Part shown: piece by piece, positions 6,793-14,516 of the stretch | Position numbering within the stretch: the stretch's first letter is position 1 | Layout: every line of letters begins with the position of its first letter | NCBI RefSeq assembly: GCF_000023925.1 | Contig: NC_013169.1 | Location: 2,108,001 to 2,172,000, forward strand | DNA: 64,000 nt | Direction: 5' to 3' | Origin: Kytococcus sedentarius DSM 20547 | GTDB lineage: Bacteria > Actinomycetota > Actinomycetes > Actinomycetales > Dermatophilaceae | The notes under the pieces: model-generated | What the model was told of the DNA's origin: nothing | Databases searched by the model: none | What the model saw: only the letters and a program-made list of their open reading frames with translations | Program-made: the position numbers and the translations under genes

Positions 6793-8060
6793 GCACCACG
6801 CACTACAGCCCGAGCACGAGCGCCGCAGACACCGAGCGCTACATCCGGGGCAAGGAGGACGAGCGCGGGGTCGCGATCACGTGCGATGTTCCGGGAGGCC
6901 CCGGCGCGTTCTCGGCGCGTGCTCGCGCGCTCACGCAGAACATGAAGCGCGACGTCGAGGCCCTGCACTACCGCCAGTCGTTCAGCGATGAGGAGTTCGA
7001 CCCGAAGAACCCGGAAGACGTGCAGCGGGTCAATGACTTGGGCTACATGCTTGCGAAGAAGATGCACCCTCGATCCGACTGCCTCGTTGTCACTCACACC
7101 GATGGGCGGGGCGGCAAGGCACACAACCATGTCTTGGTCATCAACCACGACAACGAGACGGAGAAAGCACTCAGCGACTACCGCACGTTCCACGACCGCA
7201 AGGCCGGGAATCAGCGCGGCGTGCAGTCGGCGAACGACGAGCTGATGCGCGAGCACGGGCTCTCGGTCGTGAAGCAGCTGGAACGCGCGCCGCAGGACTG
7301 GGAGCTGCGCCGCGAGGACTTCGCCGAAGGGTCGCTGGACCGCGAGATGGGCGACCGGATGAGCGCCGCACTGGCCGATTCCCGCGCGGTGGACAAGGCC
7401 GGTCTGGAATCGGTGATCGAGGAGCAGAACCAGCAGCACCACGACGGGGAGCGGGTGCCGCGAATGCGGCTGCACGCCGCCGTCAGCAAGAAGGGAAAGA
7501 ACGTCGGCAAGGAGACGTGGACGCTCTACATCGAGGACCGCCGTGGCGAGTCCGGTCGCGCCGAGCGCCGCAAGCGCACGAGCGCCCTCTCGGCGGACTT
7601 CACACCGGAGGGCGCGCAGGCGTTCTTCGACTACCACCAGCAGCAGAAGGAGCAGGACCATGAGCGCAGCGCTCGACAGGCTGAAGCAGCAGAACGTGCA
7701 GAGCGGATCGCCGCAGCAGCTCGGCAGTCCGGAGACGATGGAGGCGTTGACCTCGATCCTCGCCGCCGTCGAGGCGCAGAACGCGCGGCTCGACCGGCTG
7801 GCCGAGCAGCAGAAGAAGCTCGCGGGGTTCGTGAAGGTCATGGACGAGGAGATGAGCAAGCGCAACGACCGGGCGTCGACCTCGCAGCCGTCCGTCAGCA
7901 CGTCGTCGCAGATCGAGAGCGTCGCCAGCAGGCTGAGCGAGATCGAGAGCACGCTCGGCGAGTTCGTGCAGTGTCTCGACGGGAAGCGGCTGCAGAGCGC
8001 CTCGCAGAGCTTGATCAACGAGACGCAGAAGAGTCACGCGGCTACGGCCTCGGCGGTTGA
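6789..8060 (+). CDS. mobA: MobA-type relaxase (mobilisation nuclease)
   Basis: This HUH relaxase should nick oriT and pilot the strand into a recipient. The histidine triad is in THTDGRGGKAHNHVLVIN (His103, Asp105, His112, His114, Asn119). Tyr6 or Tyr18 is the likely nucleophile, and the upstream RQSFSDEEF motif is typical of MOBP-like relaxases. The reading frame is open for 423 codons, but from 7660 it overlaps the next gene for about 400 nt. In that stretch its third positions lose G/C bias and the protein becomes Arg/Glu low-complexity, so the functional protein may be about 290-300 residues. See the separate finding on a possible frameshift. Confidence 0.85.
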   Translation: MSTTHYSPSTSAADTERYIRGKEDERGVAITCDVPGGPGAFSARARALTQNMKRDVEALHYRQSFSDEEFDPKNPEDVQRVNDLGYMLAKKMHPRSDCLVVTHTDGRGGKAHNHVLVINHDNETEKALSDYRTFHDRKAGNQRGVQSANDELMREHGLSVVKQLERAPQDWELRREDFAEGSLDREMGDRMSAALADSRAVDKAGLESVIEEQNQQHHDGERVPRMRLHAAVSKKGKNVGKETWTLYIEDRRGESGRAERRKRTSALSADFTPEGAQAFFDYHQQQKEQDHERSARQAEAAERAERIAAAARQSGDDGGVDLDPRRRRGAERAARPAGRAAEEARGVREGHGRGDEQAQRPGVDLAAVRQHVVADRERRQQAERDREHARRVRAVSRREAAAERLAELDQRDAEESRGYGLGG

Positions 8061-8520
8061 GAAGCTGAAGGCGCAGGCCGACGAGAACAGGGCGCTGGTG
8101 AGCAGGGTCGGCGGTGCCGTGCAGCGGATCGAGAAGCGCACCGACGAGCGGGTCGAGAAGGCCGTCGAGAAGGTCGCCGGGCAGGCCTCGGCGACGATGA
8201 CGGCGAACCTCGACGCCTCGAACGAGCGCGCTGAGCGGATCATGCAGGCGACGGCGAAGCTGGAGGCCCGTCAGCTCTGGTCGGCAGCCGCTTCGATGTG
8301 CCTAGTCCTCCTGCCGGTCGCCGCCGTGATCCTCGGCATGTGGATGTCCGTCGCCGGGCTCGTCTCGGGCTGGGGCTGGGTCCTGGAGAACGGCATCGGA
8401 CCATGGCATCACATCGGCCGGAGCCTGGTCGTGATCCTCGGCACTGCAGGAGTTGGCTACGCCCTCTTCGTGTCTGTCCGGTGGGTCGCCGGCCTGGTGG
8501 GTACCTGGAAGGACAGTTAG
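7660..8520 (+). CDS. Coiled-coil protein with two C-terminal membrane segments
   Basis: The 286-residue protein starts at ATG 7660 (AAGGAG 8 nt upstream). Residues 1-205 are predicted coiled coil, with heptad-rich stretches such as QNARLDRLAEQQKKLAGFVK and SRLSEIESTLGEFV. Two hydrophobic segments follow (LVLLPVAAVILGMWMSVAGLV and SLVVILGTAGVGYALFVSV). Strong third-position G/C shows this frame, not the overlapping mobA frame, is the selected one. The position mirrors ColE1-type mob regions, where small coiled-coil Mob proteins are nested in mobA. A membrane-anchored mobilisation or entry-exclusion role is plausible but unproven. Confidence 0.7.
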   Translation: MSAALDRLKQQNVQSGSPQQLGSPETMEALTSILAAVEAQNARLDRLAEQQKKLAGFVKVMDEEMSKRNDRASTSQPSVSTSSQIESVASRLSEIESTLGEFVQCLDGKRLQSASQSLINETQKSHAATASAVEKLKAQADENRALVSRVGGAVQRIEKRTDERVEKAVEKVAGQASATMTANLDASNERAERIMQATAKLEARQLWSAAASMCLVLLPVAAVILGMWMSVAGLVSGWGWVLENGIGPWHHIGRSLVVILGTAGVGYALFVSVRWVAGLVGTWKDS

Positions 8521-8888
8521 TTCTGGGGGCGCTCGTTGAACTGGAGCTTGTGGCCATCGGGAGCGTCGACCGTTGCGTATGTGCCCCAGGGCTCGCGGGT
8601 AACGTCGGAGGTCGTCGCGCCGCGAGCACGCAGTTCTTCAACGGTGGCCACAACATCGTCGGCGGCGAACGTCAGGAACGCGCCTTCACCGGGCTGTTTT
8701 CCGAACGACTCAGCCGAGGCGAGGACGATGGATGTTTGGGCATCGGAAGGCTTGACCTCCAACCAACGCGAACCTTCGTCCATATCTGCATCCATGACGA
8801 CATCGAAGCCGAGAATGTCCCGGTAGAACTCCAGAGTGGAGTCCTGATCGCTGACGTAGAGCACGGCTGAGGCTATTGAAGTGATCAT
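8517..8888 (-). CDS. VOC-family (glyoxalase/bleomycin-resistance fold) protein
   Basis: The 123-residue protein has one VOC (vicinal oxygen chelate) unit: SAVLYVSDQDSTLEFYRDIL at the start, FLTFAADDVVATVEELRARG in the middle and DAPDGHKLQFNER at the end. The conserved DP/DG-H-x-L-x-F end and a glutamate in WLEVK are possible metal ligands. Members include glyoxalases, drug-binding resistance proteins and dioxygenases, and the substrate here is unknown. It faces the mob operon, and its stop codon overlaps that of the coiled-coil gene (TTAG at 8517-8520). It is the last gene before attR and is probably cargo. Confidence 0.8.
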   Translation of the reverse strand: MITSIASAVLYVSDQDSTLEFYRDILGFDVVMDADMDEGSRWLEVKPSDAQTSIVLASAESFGKQPGEGAFLTFAADDVVATVEELRARGATTSDVTREPWGTYATVDAPDGHKLQFNERPQN

Positions 8889-8895
8889 GCATCCG

Positions 8896-8901
8896 ATGCT
8901 A
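8896..8901 (-). promoter_or_regulatory. -10 hexamer, leaderless start of VOC gene
   Basis: On the minus strand TAGCAT ends 7 nt before the ATG at 8888. No ribosome site precedes it. Confidence 0.45.
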
Positions 8902-8952
8902 CCGGAGGCTGCTCCGATGCATCACAGATCGCCAGCCCGGGGACTGGGCACT

Positions 8953-8979
8953 CGAGTGTTACAACCGCGACATGCGCTA
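8953..8979. repeat. attR: right junction of integrated element
   Basis: The inner arm 8953-8977 precedes TA (8978-8979). The last 12 nt (8968-8979) are identical to the core at 373-384. Directly beyond it the LLM reading frame resumes (TAC GAG AAC encodes YEN). The inner arm is related to the arms at 385-409 (20/25) and 2315-2339 (22/25). Confidence 0.8.
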
Positions 8980-9796
8980 CGAGAACCCGCTCTACCTCGC
9001 CGAGGAAGCAGCCGCGCTGGACCTCTTGGCCGACGGCCGCGTGGCCCTGGGCGTCTCCCGAGGCAGCCCCGAGCCGGCGGACCGCGGATGGGAAGCCTTC
9101 GGGTACACCGGGTCCACCGACCCGCGCGGGGCAGACATCGCTCGCGCCAAGTTCGAGCTGTTCCGCAAGGCCATCTCCGGCGAGCCCATGGCCCGTGCAG
9201 CCGAGCAGCCCTACGGCGCCCCGGTGCGCCCGGGCCAGGGCCTGCGGGTCGAGCCGCACTCCGAGGACCTCGTGCGCCGCATCTGGTGGGGCGCCGGTTC
9301 CCGCGAGACCGCGGAGAGCACCGGCCGCCAGGGGCTGAACCTCATGAGCTCCACCCTGCTCACCGAGGCCACGGGCGCGTCCTTCGGTGACCTGCAGGCC
9401 GAGCAGATCGAGCGCTACCGCGCTGCGTTCCGCGAGGCCGGGCACACGCACACCCCGCGGGTCTCGGTTTCCCGGAGCGTCTTCCCCATCGTCACGCAGC
9501 AGGACAAGATGCTGTTCGGGGTGCGCGGCGGCCAGGACGGGGACCAGATCGGCATCATCGACGGCCACCGGTCGACCTTCGGGCGGACCTACGCCGGGGA
9601 GCCGGACGAGCTCATCGAGCAGCTCCAGGCCGATGCGGCGGTGCAGGCAGCGGACACGCTCATGTTGACCATCCCCTCACAGGCCGGGGTGGACCTCAAC
9701 CTGCACATCCTGGAGAGTTTCGCCCAGCACGTGGCCCCGGCCCTGGGCTGGAAGCCCAACACCGAGGGTCCCGTGCAGGGCGACCCGGTGTCCTGA
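8972..9796 (+). pseudogene. LLM-class flavin-dependent oxidoreductase, 3' fragment
   Basis: This encodes the C-terminal roughly 272 residues of the split oxidoreductase (YENPLYLAEEAAALDLLADG, then RIWWGAGSRETA, to HILESFAQHVAPALGW). It is in frame with the 5' fragment across the 12-bp core. It has an in-frame ATG from the core itself (8972) but lacks the N-terminal strands of the barrel and any clear promoter. Precise excision of the element would restore the gene, so it is an interrupted rather than decayed gene. Confidence 0.85.
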
Positions 9797-9842
9797 GGCC
9801 GCCCCCGGTGGCGCTTGGCAACTACCGTAGACCACCACGCCA

Positions 9843-9878
9843 GAGGGCCGGCAGCGGACATATCCGCTACCGGCCCTC
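9843..9878. terminator. Bidirectional terminator between LLM gene and ispH
   Basis: Sixteen-bp arms (15 matches) GAGGGCCGGCAGCGGA / TCCGCTACCGGCCCTC surround a CATA loop. The hairpin lies between two convergent genes. Confidence 0.75.
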
Positions 9879-9893
9879 GTGGTGCTCAAAGGC

Positions 9894-10913
9894 TCATGGA
9901 AGAGCCCCCGCATCGTGCCGGATCTCGGTGGAGGTGTCGTCCATCCCCGAGGCGCGCAGGTCGCGGCGCAGCTCACCGGGCAGCTGGAAGAGCATCTTCT
10001 CCTCGGCCGCGGTGAACACGTCCACGTCGAGGTAGCCGCGGGCGGCGAGGTCGTCCAGCACATCACGCACCAGGATCTCCGGCACCGAGGCACCCGAGGA
10101 GACACCGACGGTCTCCACGCCCTCGAACCACTCGTCCTGCAGCTCGGCGGCGTAGTCGACCAGGTACCCGTCCCGTGCCCCGTGCTCCAGCGCCACCTCC
10201 ACGAGGCGGACCGAGTTCGAGGAGTTGCGCGAGCCCACCACGAGCATCAGGTCCAGCTCGGGGGCCATCTGCTTCACGGCCAGCTGGCGGTTCTGCGTGG
10301 CGTAGCAGATGTCGTCGCTCGGCGGGTCCTGCAGGGAGGGGAACTTCTCGCGCAGCAGACGCACGGTCTCCATCGTCTCGTCCACGCTCAGGGTGGTCTG
10401 CGAGAGCCACACGACCTTCTCCGGGTCGCGCACCTCCACGTCCTTCACACCCTCGGGGCCGTCCACGAGGATCACGTGCTCGGGAGCCTCACCGGCGGTG
10501 CCGACGACTTCCTCGTGCCCCTCGTGGCCGATCAGCAGGATGTCGTAGTCGTCGTCGGCGAAGCGCACGGCCTCGCGGTGCACCTTGGTGACCAGCGGGC
10601 AGGTCGCGTCGATGGACTTCAGGCTGCGAGCCTTGGCCTCCTCGTGCACGATCGGGGCCACGCCGTGGGCGGAGAAGATGACCGTGGCGCCCTCGGGCAC
10701 TTCGTCGGTCTCCTCCACGAACACCGCACCCCGGCGGCGCAGGGTGTCCACCACGTGCTTGTTATGCACGATCTCCTTGCGGACGTAGACCGGTGCGCCG
10801 TACAGCTCGAGGGCCTTCTCGACCGTGACGACGGCCCGGTCGACGCCGGCGCAGTAGCCGCGGGGGGCGGCCAGCAGGACGCGCTTGGTCTCTTGGGTCG
10901 TCTGGGTATCCAC
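9894..10913 (-). CDS. ispH: 4-hydroxy-3-methylbut-2-enyl diphosphate reductase
   Basis: The 339-residue iron-sulfur enzyme performs the last step of the MEP pathway, reducing HMBPP to IPP and DMAPP. The three cluster cysteines are in [13 protein letters not shown] (Cys21), IDATCPLV and [21 protein letters not shown] and [11 protein letters not shown] supply substrate-binding histidines, and VGSRNSSNS is the conserved C-terminal substrate loop. Start is GTG 10913 with a -10-like hexamer 6 nt upstream. It is divergent from xseA, as is common in actinobacteria. Confidence 0.97.
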   Translation of the reverse strand: MDTQTTQETKRVLLAAPRGYCAGVDRAVVTVEKALELYGAPVYVRKEIVHNKHVVDTLRRRGAVFVEETDEVPEGATVIFSAHGVAPIVHEEAKARSLKSIDATCPLVTKVHREAVRFADDDYDILLIGHEGHEEVVGTAGEAPEHVILVDGPEGVKDVEVRDPEKVVWLSQTTLSVDETMETVRLLREKFPSLQDPPSDDICYATQNRQLAVKQMAPELDLMLVVGSRNSSNSVRLVEVALEHGARDGYLVDYAAELQDEWFEGVETVGVSSGASVPEILVRDVLDDLAARGYLDVDVFTAAEEKMLFQLPGELRRDLRASGMDDTSTEIRHDAGALP

Positions 10914-10919
10914 ACCTCG

Positions 10920-10925
10920 ATTCTA
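10920..10925 (-). promoter_or_regulatory. -10 hexamer, leaderless start of ispH
   Basis: TAGAAT on the minus strand ends 6 nt before GTG 10913. It shares the 95-bp divergent spacer with the xseA promoter. Confidence 0.5.
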
Positions 10926-10996
10926 GGTGCCCAACCTGAACGGGCGCCCATCCACCACCTCGGGCGACCCTCCCCGGCCGGGCGGCCCCGGGCGCC

Positions 10997-11002
10997 TAGA
11001 GT
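10997..11002 (+). promoter_or_regulatory. -10 hexamer, leaderless start of xseA
   Basis: TAGAGT ends 6 nt before ATG 11009. Confidence 0.5.
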
Positions 11003-11008
11003 TCCGGC

Positions 11009-12250
11009 ATGAGCCAGCCCAGCACCTCCCTGCCCCAGAAGGCAGCGCAGACCACCGCTGAGGCACCGTGGCCGCTGCGCACCCTGGCCCGCAAGATCGA
11101 CGAGTACGTGGACCGCATGTCCGCCCTGTGGGTGGAGGGCCAGCTGGTCGAGATCTCCCGCCGTGAGGGCGCACGGTGGGTCTGGATGACCCTGCGCGAC
11201 ACCGACGCCGACTTCTCGATGCGGGTGATGGCGCCCCTGGGCGTCGTCGACGGGGTCCAGCCCCCGCTGCAGCAGGGCGCCCGCGTGGTCATGCAGGCCA
11301 AGCCGCGCTTCTACACCAAGAACGGGTCGCTCAGCCTGTCCTGCCGTGCCATCCGCCACGTGGGGGTGGGCGAGCTGCTCGCCCGCGTGGAGCAGCTCAA
11401 GAAGCAGCTGGCCGCCGAGGGCGTGTTCGATGCGGGGCGCAAGCGCGCCCTGCCCTTCCTCCCCCGCCGCGTGGGTCTGGTGTGCGGCCGCAACTCGGCC
11501 GCGGAGAAGGACGTGGTCGAGAACGCCCGGCGGCGGTGGCCGGCCACCGAGTTCGTCATCCAGAACGTCGTGGTGCAGGGTCCGGGAGCCGTGACGGCCG
11601 TGATCGCCGCCGTCGAGGAGCTGCAACGCACCCCGCAGGTGGACGTCATCATCATCTCGCGCGGCGGGGGGAGCTTCGAGGACCTGCTGCCCTTCAGCAA
11701 CGAGGCCATGATCCGGGCGGTGGCGGCGTGCCCGGTGCCCACCGTGAGCGCCATCGGCCACGACGTGGACACCCCGCTGCTGGACCTCGTGGCCGACGTC
11801 CGTGCCTCCACGCCCACCGACGCCGCCAAGCTGGTGGTGCCCGACGCCGCCGCGGAGGAGCGGGGGATCACCCAGGGCCGGGAGCGCCTGCGCCGCGCCC
11901 TGACCGGCCGGCTGGCGGCGGAGCGGCAGGGCCTCACGGCGGTGCGGCAGCGGCCGGTGATGGCCGACCCGACGGTGATGGTGACCCGGCCCCGGGCCGA
12001 GCTCGAGCGGGCCCGCCAGGCCGGCGAGCGGGCGCAGGCCCGGCGACTCACCGGCGAGCAGCAACGGGTGACCGCCACCCGCGGCCACCTGCGCGCCCTC
12101 AGCCCCCTGGGCACCCTGGAGCGCGGGTACTCGGTGCTGCGCACCCCCGACGGGCACGTGGTGACCTCCCGCGACGAGGTCGAGGCCGACCAGTTGCTCC
12201 GCGTCACCGTGGCCGATGGCGACTTCGCCACCCGGGTCCTGGGCGGCTGA
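11009..12250 (+). CDS. xseA: Exodeoxyribonuclease VII large subunit
   Basis: The 413-residue catalytic subunit degrades single-stranded DNA to short oligonucleotides in mismatch repair and DNA damage processing. The N-terminal OB fold (VEGQLVEISRREGARWVWMT) is followed by the exonuclease core with VGLVCGRNSAAEKDV, IISRGGGSFEDLLPFSN and AIGHDVDTPLLDLVAD, then a C-terminal helical region ending at ERGYSVLR. Length is normal. It is followed after about 125 nt by xseB, an unusually wide gap with a pyrimidine-rich repeat. Confidence 0.97.
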   Translation: MSQPSTSLPQKAAQTTAEAPWPLRTLARKIDEYVDRMSALWVEGQLVEISRREGARWVWMTLRDTDADFSMRVMAPLGVVDGVQPPLQQGARVVMQAKPRFYTKNGSLSLSCRAIRHVGVGELLARVEQLKKQLAAEGVFDAGRKRALPFLPRRVGLVCGRNSAAEKDVVENARRRWPATEFVIQNVVVQGPGAVTAVIAAVEELQRTPQVDVIIISRGGGSFEDLLPFSNEAMIRAVAACPVPTVSAIGHDVDTPLLDLVADVRASTPTDAAKLVVPDAAAEERGITQGRERLRRALTGRLAAERQGLTAVRQRPVMADPTVMVTRPRAELERARQAGERAQARRLTGEQQRVTATRGHLRALSPLGTLERGYSVLRTPDGHVVTSRDEVEADQLLRVTVADGDFATRVLGG

Positions 12251-12300
12251 CACCTCCTGCGCGCCCCCATCCATCCAGACCCCCGCGCCCTGTTTCCACT

Positions 12301-12363
12301 CCCCGAACCACCCGACTCCCCACTCCCCCGAATTCCCCGACTCCCCGACTCCCCGACTCCCGA
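12301..12363. repeat. C-rich tandem repeat between xseA and xseB (G-quadruplex motif on minus strand)
   Basis: The spacer is almost free of G on the plus strand and ends in three perfect 8-bp units of CCCCGACT (about 12336-12359) preceded by related CCCCGAA/CCCCACT units. The minus strand therefore has at least four GGGG runs separated by AGTC, which fits a G-quadruplex. Its position in an mRNA spacer also leaves the xseB transcript unstructured there. Confidence 0.6.
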
Positions 12364-12375
12364 GAGAGGACACCC

Positions 12376-12825
12376 ATGACCGAGCAGCCCATCGGTGACG
12401 AGACCACCGAGGCCCCAGAGACCACCGAGCCGCAGACCCCGGAGGCCGAGGCCGACGACACGCAGGAGGCCCCTGACAGCGCCGGGACCGAGGACGCCGC
12501 AGAGGGCCAGGCCGCCACCGGGGACCAAAACACCACCGGCGAGTCGGCGAAGGCCCCAAAGGCGGCCCACACCGACGTCGCGGGCCTGAGCTACGAGCAG
12601 GCCCGCGAGGAGCTGGTCGGCATCGTGGCCACCCTGGAGCGCGGCGAGCGCCCGCTGGAGGAGTCCATGGAGCTGTGGGAGCGCGGCGAGGCCTTGGCCG
12701 ACCACTGCGCCTCCTGGCTGGACGCCGCCCAGCAGCGCATCACCGAGCGCGTCGAGTCACGGCAGGGCACCGCAGGCACCGCAGGCACCGTGTCGAGCGC
12801 CGAGGGCGGTCCGTCAGCCGGCTGA
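12376..12825 (+). CDS. xseB: Exodeoxyribonuclease VII small subunit with acidic N-terminal extension
   Basis: The 149-residue protein has the XseB helical domain at about residues 72-128 (LSYEQAREELVGIVATLERG, then LEESMELWERGEALADHC). The first 70 residues are an added tail rich in Glu, Thr, Pro and Ala. Typical XseB is only about 75-80 residues. ATG 12376 has a GAGAGAGGA ribosome site, and no closer ATG precedes the core domain. It binds XseA in several copies. The 3' end overlaps the convergent DUF4245 gene by 12 nt. Confidence 0.9.
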   Translation: MTEQPIGDETTEAPETTEPQTPEAEADDTQEAPDSAGTEDAAEGQAATGDQNTTGESAKAPKAAHTDVAGLSYEQAREELVGIVATLERGERPLEESMELWERGEALADHCASWLDAAQQRITERVESRQGTAGTAGTVSSAEGGPSAG

Positions 12826-13440
12826 GGGCGACCCCTCGCCCGCCGGGGCCGGGGCGCTGCTGCCCTCGAAGCGCAGCGCCTCCACCAGGGTGCGCAGCTC
12901 CTCCTCGGGGGCATCGCCGCTGACGACCACGGCCGTGTCGTCCGGCGCGTCGGCCAGCACCGCCGAGCGGCGCTCCGGGTCAGGCCGCAGCGTCAGCTGC
13001 CAGGTGCGCCCGTCGGCCTCCAGGGTCCCCTCCTCCTGCGCCTCCCCCGTCTTCAGGTCGATCCACGGCTCGATGCCGGCGCGCTCCCCCTCGGCGGCCA
13101 CGATCCGCTGGTCGAGGCTCAGGTGCTTGCCCTGCGGGGTGCTGTAGGTGACGTGCCAGACCCGGTCCTTGCCCTCGTCACGCAGCTGGGCGTGGGTGGC
13201 GTTCCACTCCTGCGGCAGGTCGACGGCCTCGACGACGTCACGGCCGAGCTCGCGCTGGGTGGTCATGGTCTGCTGCCGGGCGTCCACGGTCCGCTCGGGC
13301 AGCTGGTCGGGGCGGGCCACCATCGCCACCCACACCAGCACGATGCCCACGACGATGAGGGAGGACCAGATCATGCTGCGCCACGACCCCATCCCACGGC
13401 GTCGCTGGGGGGCAGGCGGCTGCGGGGTCCGGTCGGTCAT
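12814..13440 (-). CDS. DUF4245 membrane-anchored protein
   Basis: The 208-residue protein has one N-terminal membrane helix ([21 protein letters not shown], about residues 25-45) and an extracytoplasmic domain of about 160 residues with no catalytic motif recognised. This family is typically found beside glpX and xseAB in actinobacteria, as here. ATG 13440 is preferred over 13449 because GAGAAT at 13448-13453 lies exactly where a leaderless -10 element should. Function unknown. Confidence 0.8.
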   Translation of the reverse strand: MTDRTPQPPAPQRRRGMGSWRSMIWSSLIVVGIVLVWVAMVARPDQLPERTVDARQQTMTTQRELGRDVVEAVDLPQEWNATHAQLRDEGKDRVWHVTYSTPQGKHLSLDQRIVAAEGERAGIEPWIDLKTGEAQEEGTLEADGRTWQLTLRPDPERRSAVLADAPDDTAVVVSGDAPEEELRTLVEALRFEGSSAPAPAGEGSPSAG

Positions 13441-13447
13441 ACCGCGC

Positions 13448-13453
13448 ATTCTC
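13448..13453 (-). promoter_or_regulatory. -10 hexamer, leaderless start of DUF4245 gene
   Basis: GAGAAT on the minus strand ends 7 nt before ATG 13440. Divergent from it, TAGGCT at 13469-13474 (plus strand) is a candidate -10 for glpX, with a roughly 55-nt leader. Confidence 0.4.
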
Positions 13454-13529
13454 CCATCGTCGACGCGCTAGGCTCACCGGTGCCCCGGGTCACCGCCGAC
13501 TCGCGGTCGCCGACGTCCCAGGAGAGTTC

Positions 13530-14516
13530 ATGACCACCACGTCCACGTCCCCCCTGCGCGCTGATCGCAACCTGGCCATGGAGCTGGTGCGCGTCACCGA
13601 GTCGGCCTCCATCGCCGCCGGACGCTGGGTGGGCCGCGGCGACAAGAACACCGCCGACGGCGCTGCGGTGGCCGCCATGCGCGAGATGATCTCGACGGTC
13701 GCCATGAACGGCGTCGTCGTCATCGGCGAGGGCGAGAAGGACAACGCCCCGATGTTGTACAACGGCGAGCGCGTGGGTGACGGGGCCGGAGCCGAGGTGG
13801 ACGTGGCTGTGGACCCCATCGACGGCACGACGCTGACCGCCAAGGGCATGCCGAACGCCGTCTCGGTGATGGCGGTCGCCCAGCGCGGTTCGATGTACGA
13901 CCCCAGCGCCGTGTTCTACATGGAGAAGATCGCCGTCGGCCCGCAGGCCAAGGACGCCATCGACATCGCGGCCAGCACCGGCGACAACGTCCGCAACGTG
14001 GCCAAGGCGCTGGGCAAGGACGTCGAGGACCTCACGGTCGTCGTCCTGGACCGCCCCCGCCACGACCAGCTCGTGTCCGAGATCCGTGAGGCCGGCGCCC
14101 GCATCCGCTTCATCTCCGACGGCGACGTCGCCGGCGCCATCATGGCCGCCCGCCCGACCTCCGGCATCGACATGCTCATGGGCATCGGTGGCACCCCCGA
14201 GGGGATCATCGCGGCCTGCGCCATGAAGTGCATGGGCGGCGCCATCCAGGGCCGTCTGTGGCCGCAGGACGACGCCGAGCGCGCCAAGGCCGAGGAGGCC
14301 GGGCACGACCTGAGCCGCGTCCTGACCACCGACGAGCTCGTCACCGGCGACTGCTACTTCGTGGCGACGGGCATCACCGACGGCGAGCTGCTGGACGGCG
14401 TGCGCTACCACGGCGGCGGCGCCGAGACCCACTCCCTGGTCATGCGCTCGGCCTCCGGCACCATCCGCGAGGTCATCGGCCGCCACCAGCTGCAGAAGGT
14501 CACCGAAGTCCCGTGA
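13530..14516 (+). CDS. glpX: Class II fructose-1,6-bisphosphatase
   Basis: The 328-residue gluconeogenic enzyme hydrolyses fructose 1,6-bisphosphate to fructose 6-phosphate. Metal and substrate motifs are [31 protein letters not shown] and [10 protein letters not shown], with [20 protein letters not shown] near the active site. The leader has GGAGAG before ATG 13530. Its stop overlaps the GTG of the following sugar kinase (GTGA), so FBPase and kinase are translated together. Most actinobacteria rely on this class as their only FBPase. Confidence 0.97.
   Translation: MTTTSTSPLRADRNLAMELVRVTESASIAAGRWVGRGDKNTADGAAVAAMREMISTVAMNGVVVIGEGEKDNAPMLYNGERVGDGAGAEVDVAVDPIDGTTLTAKGMPNAVSVMAVAQRGSMYDPSAVFYMEKIAVGPQAKDAIDIAASTGDNVRNVAKALGKDVEDLTVVVLDRPRHDQLVSEIREAGARIRFISDGDVAGAIMAARPTSGIDMLMGIGGTPEGIIAACAMKCMGGAIQGRLWPQDDAERAKAEEAGHDLSRVLTTDELVTGDCYFVATGITDGELLDGVRYHGGGAETHSLVMRSASGTIREVIGRHQLQKVTEVP

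Larger units (their letters stand above)
385..8979 (+). mobile_element. Integrative mobilizable element with serine integrase, HUH/SF3 Rep and MobC/MobA
   Basis: The element occupies about 8.6 kb between two copies of a 12-bp core and splits an LLM oxidoreductase gene. Order: GyrI-like, MerR, NTF2-like cargo; an att-like half-site; serine integrase; two small ORFs; candidate origin; Rep; MobC; MobA; coiled-coil membrane protein; VOC protein on the opposite strand. There is a relaxase but no conjugation ATPase or channel genes, so transfer would need a helper. Cargo third-codon positions are visibly less G/C-biased than those of the flanking chromosome, consistent with foreign origin. Presence of a plasmid-type Rep means the excised circle could replicate on its own. 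Confidence 0.85.

Noticed and set aside
10619-12559. A 646-codon minus-strand frame opposite xseA and a 549-codon plus-strand frame inside it
   Set aside because: Both are shadows. Only the xseA frame and the last 149 codons from 12376 (xseB) have family motifs.
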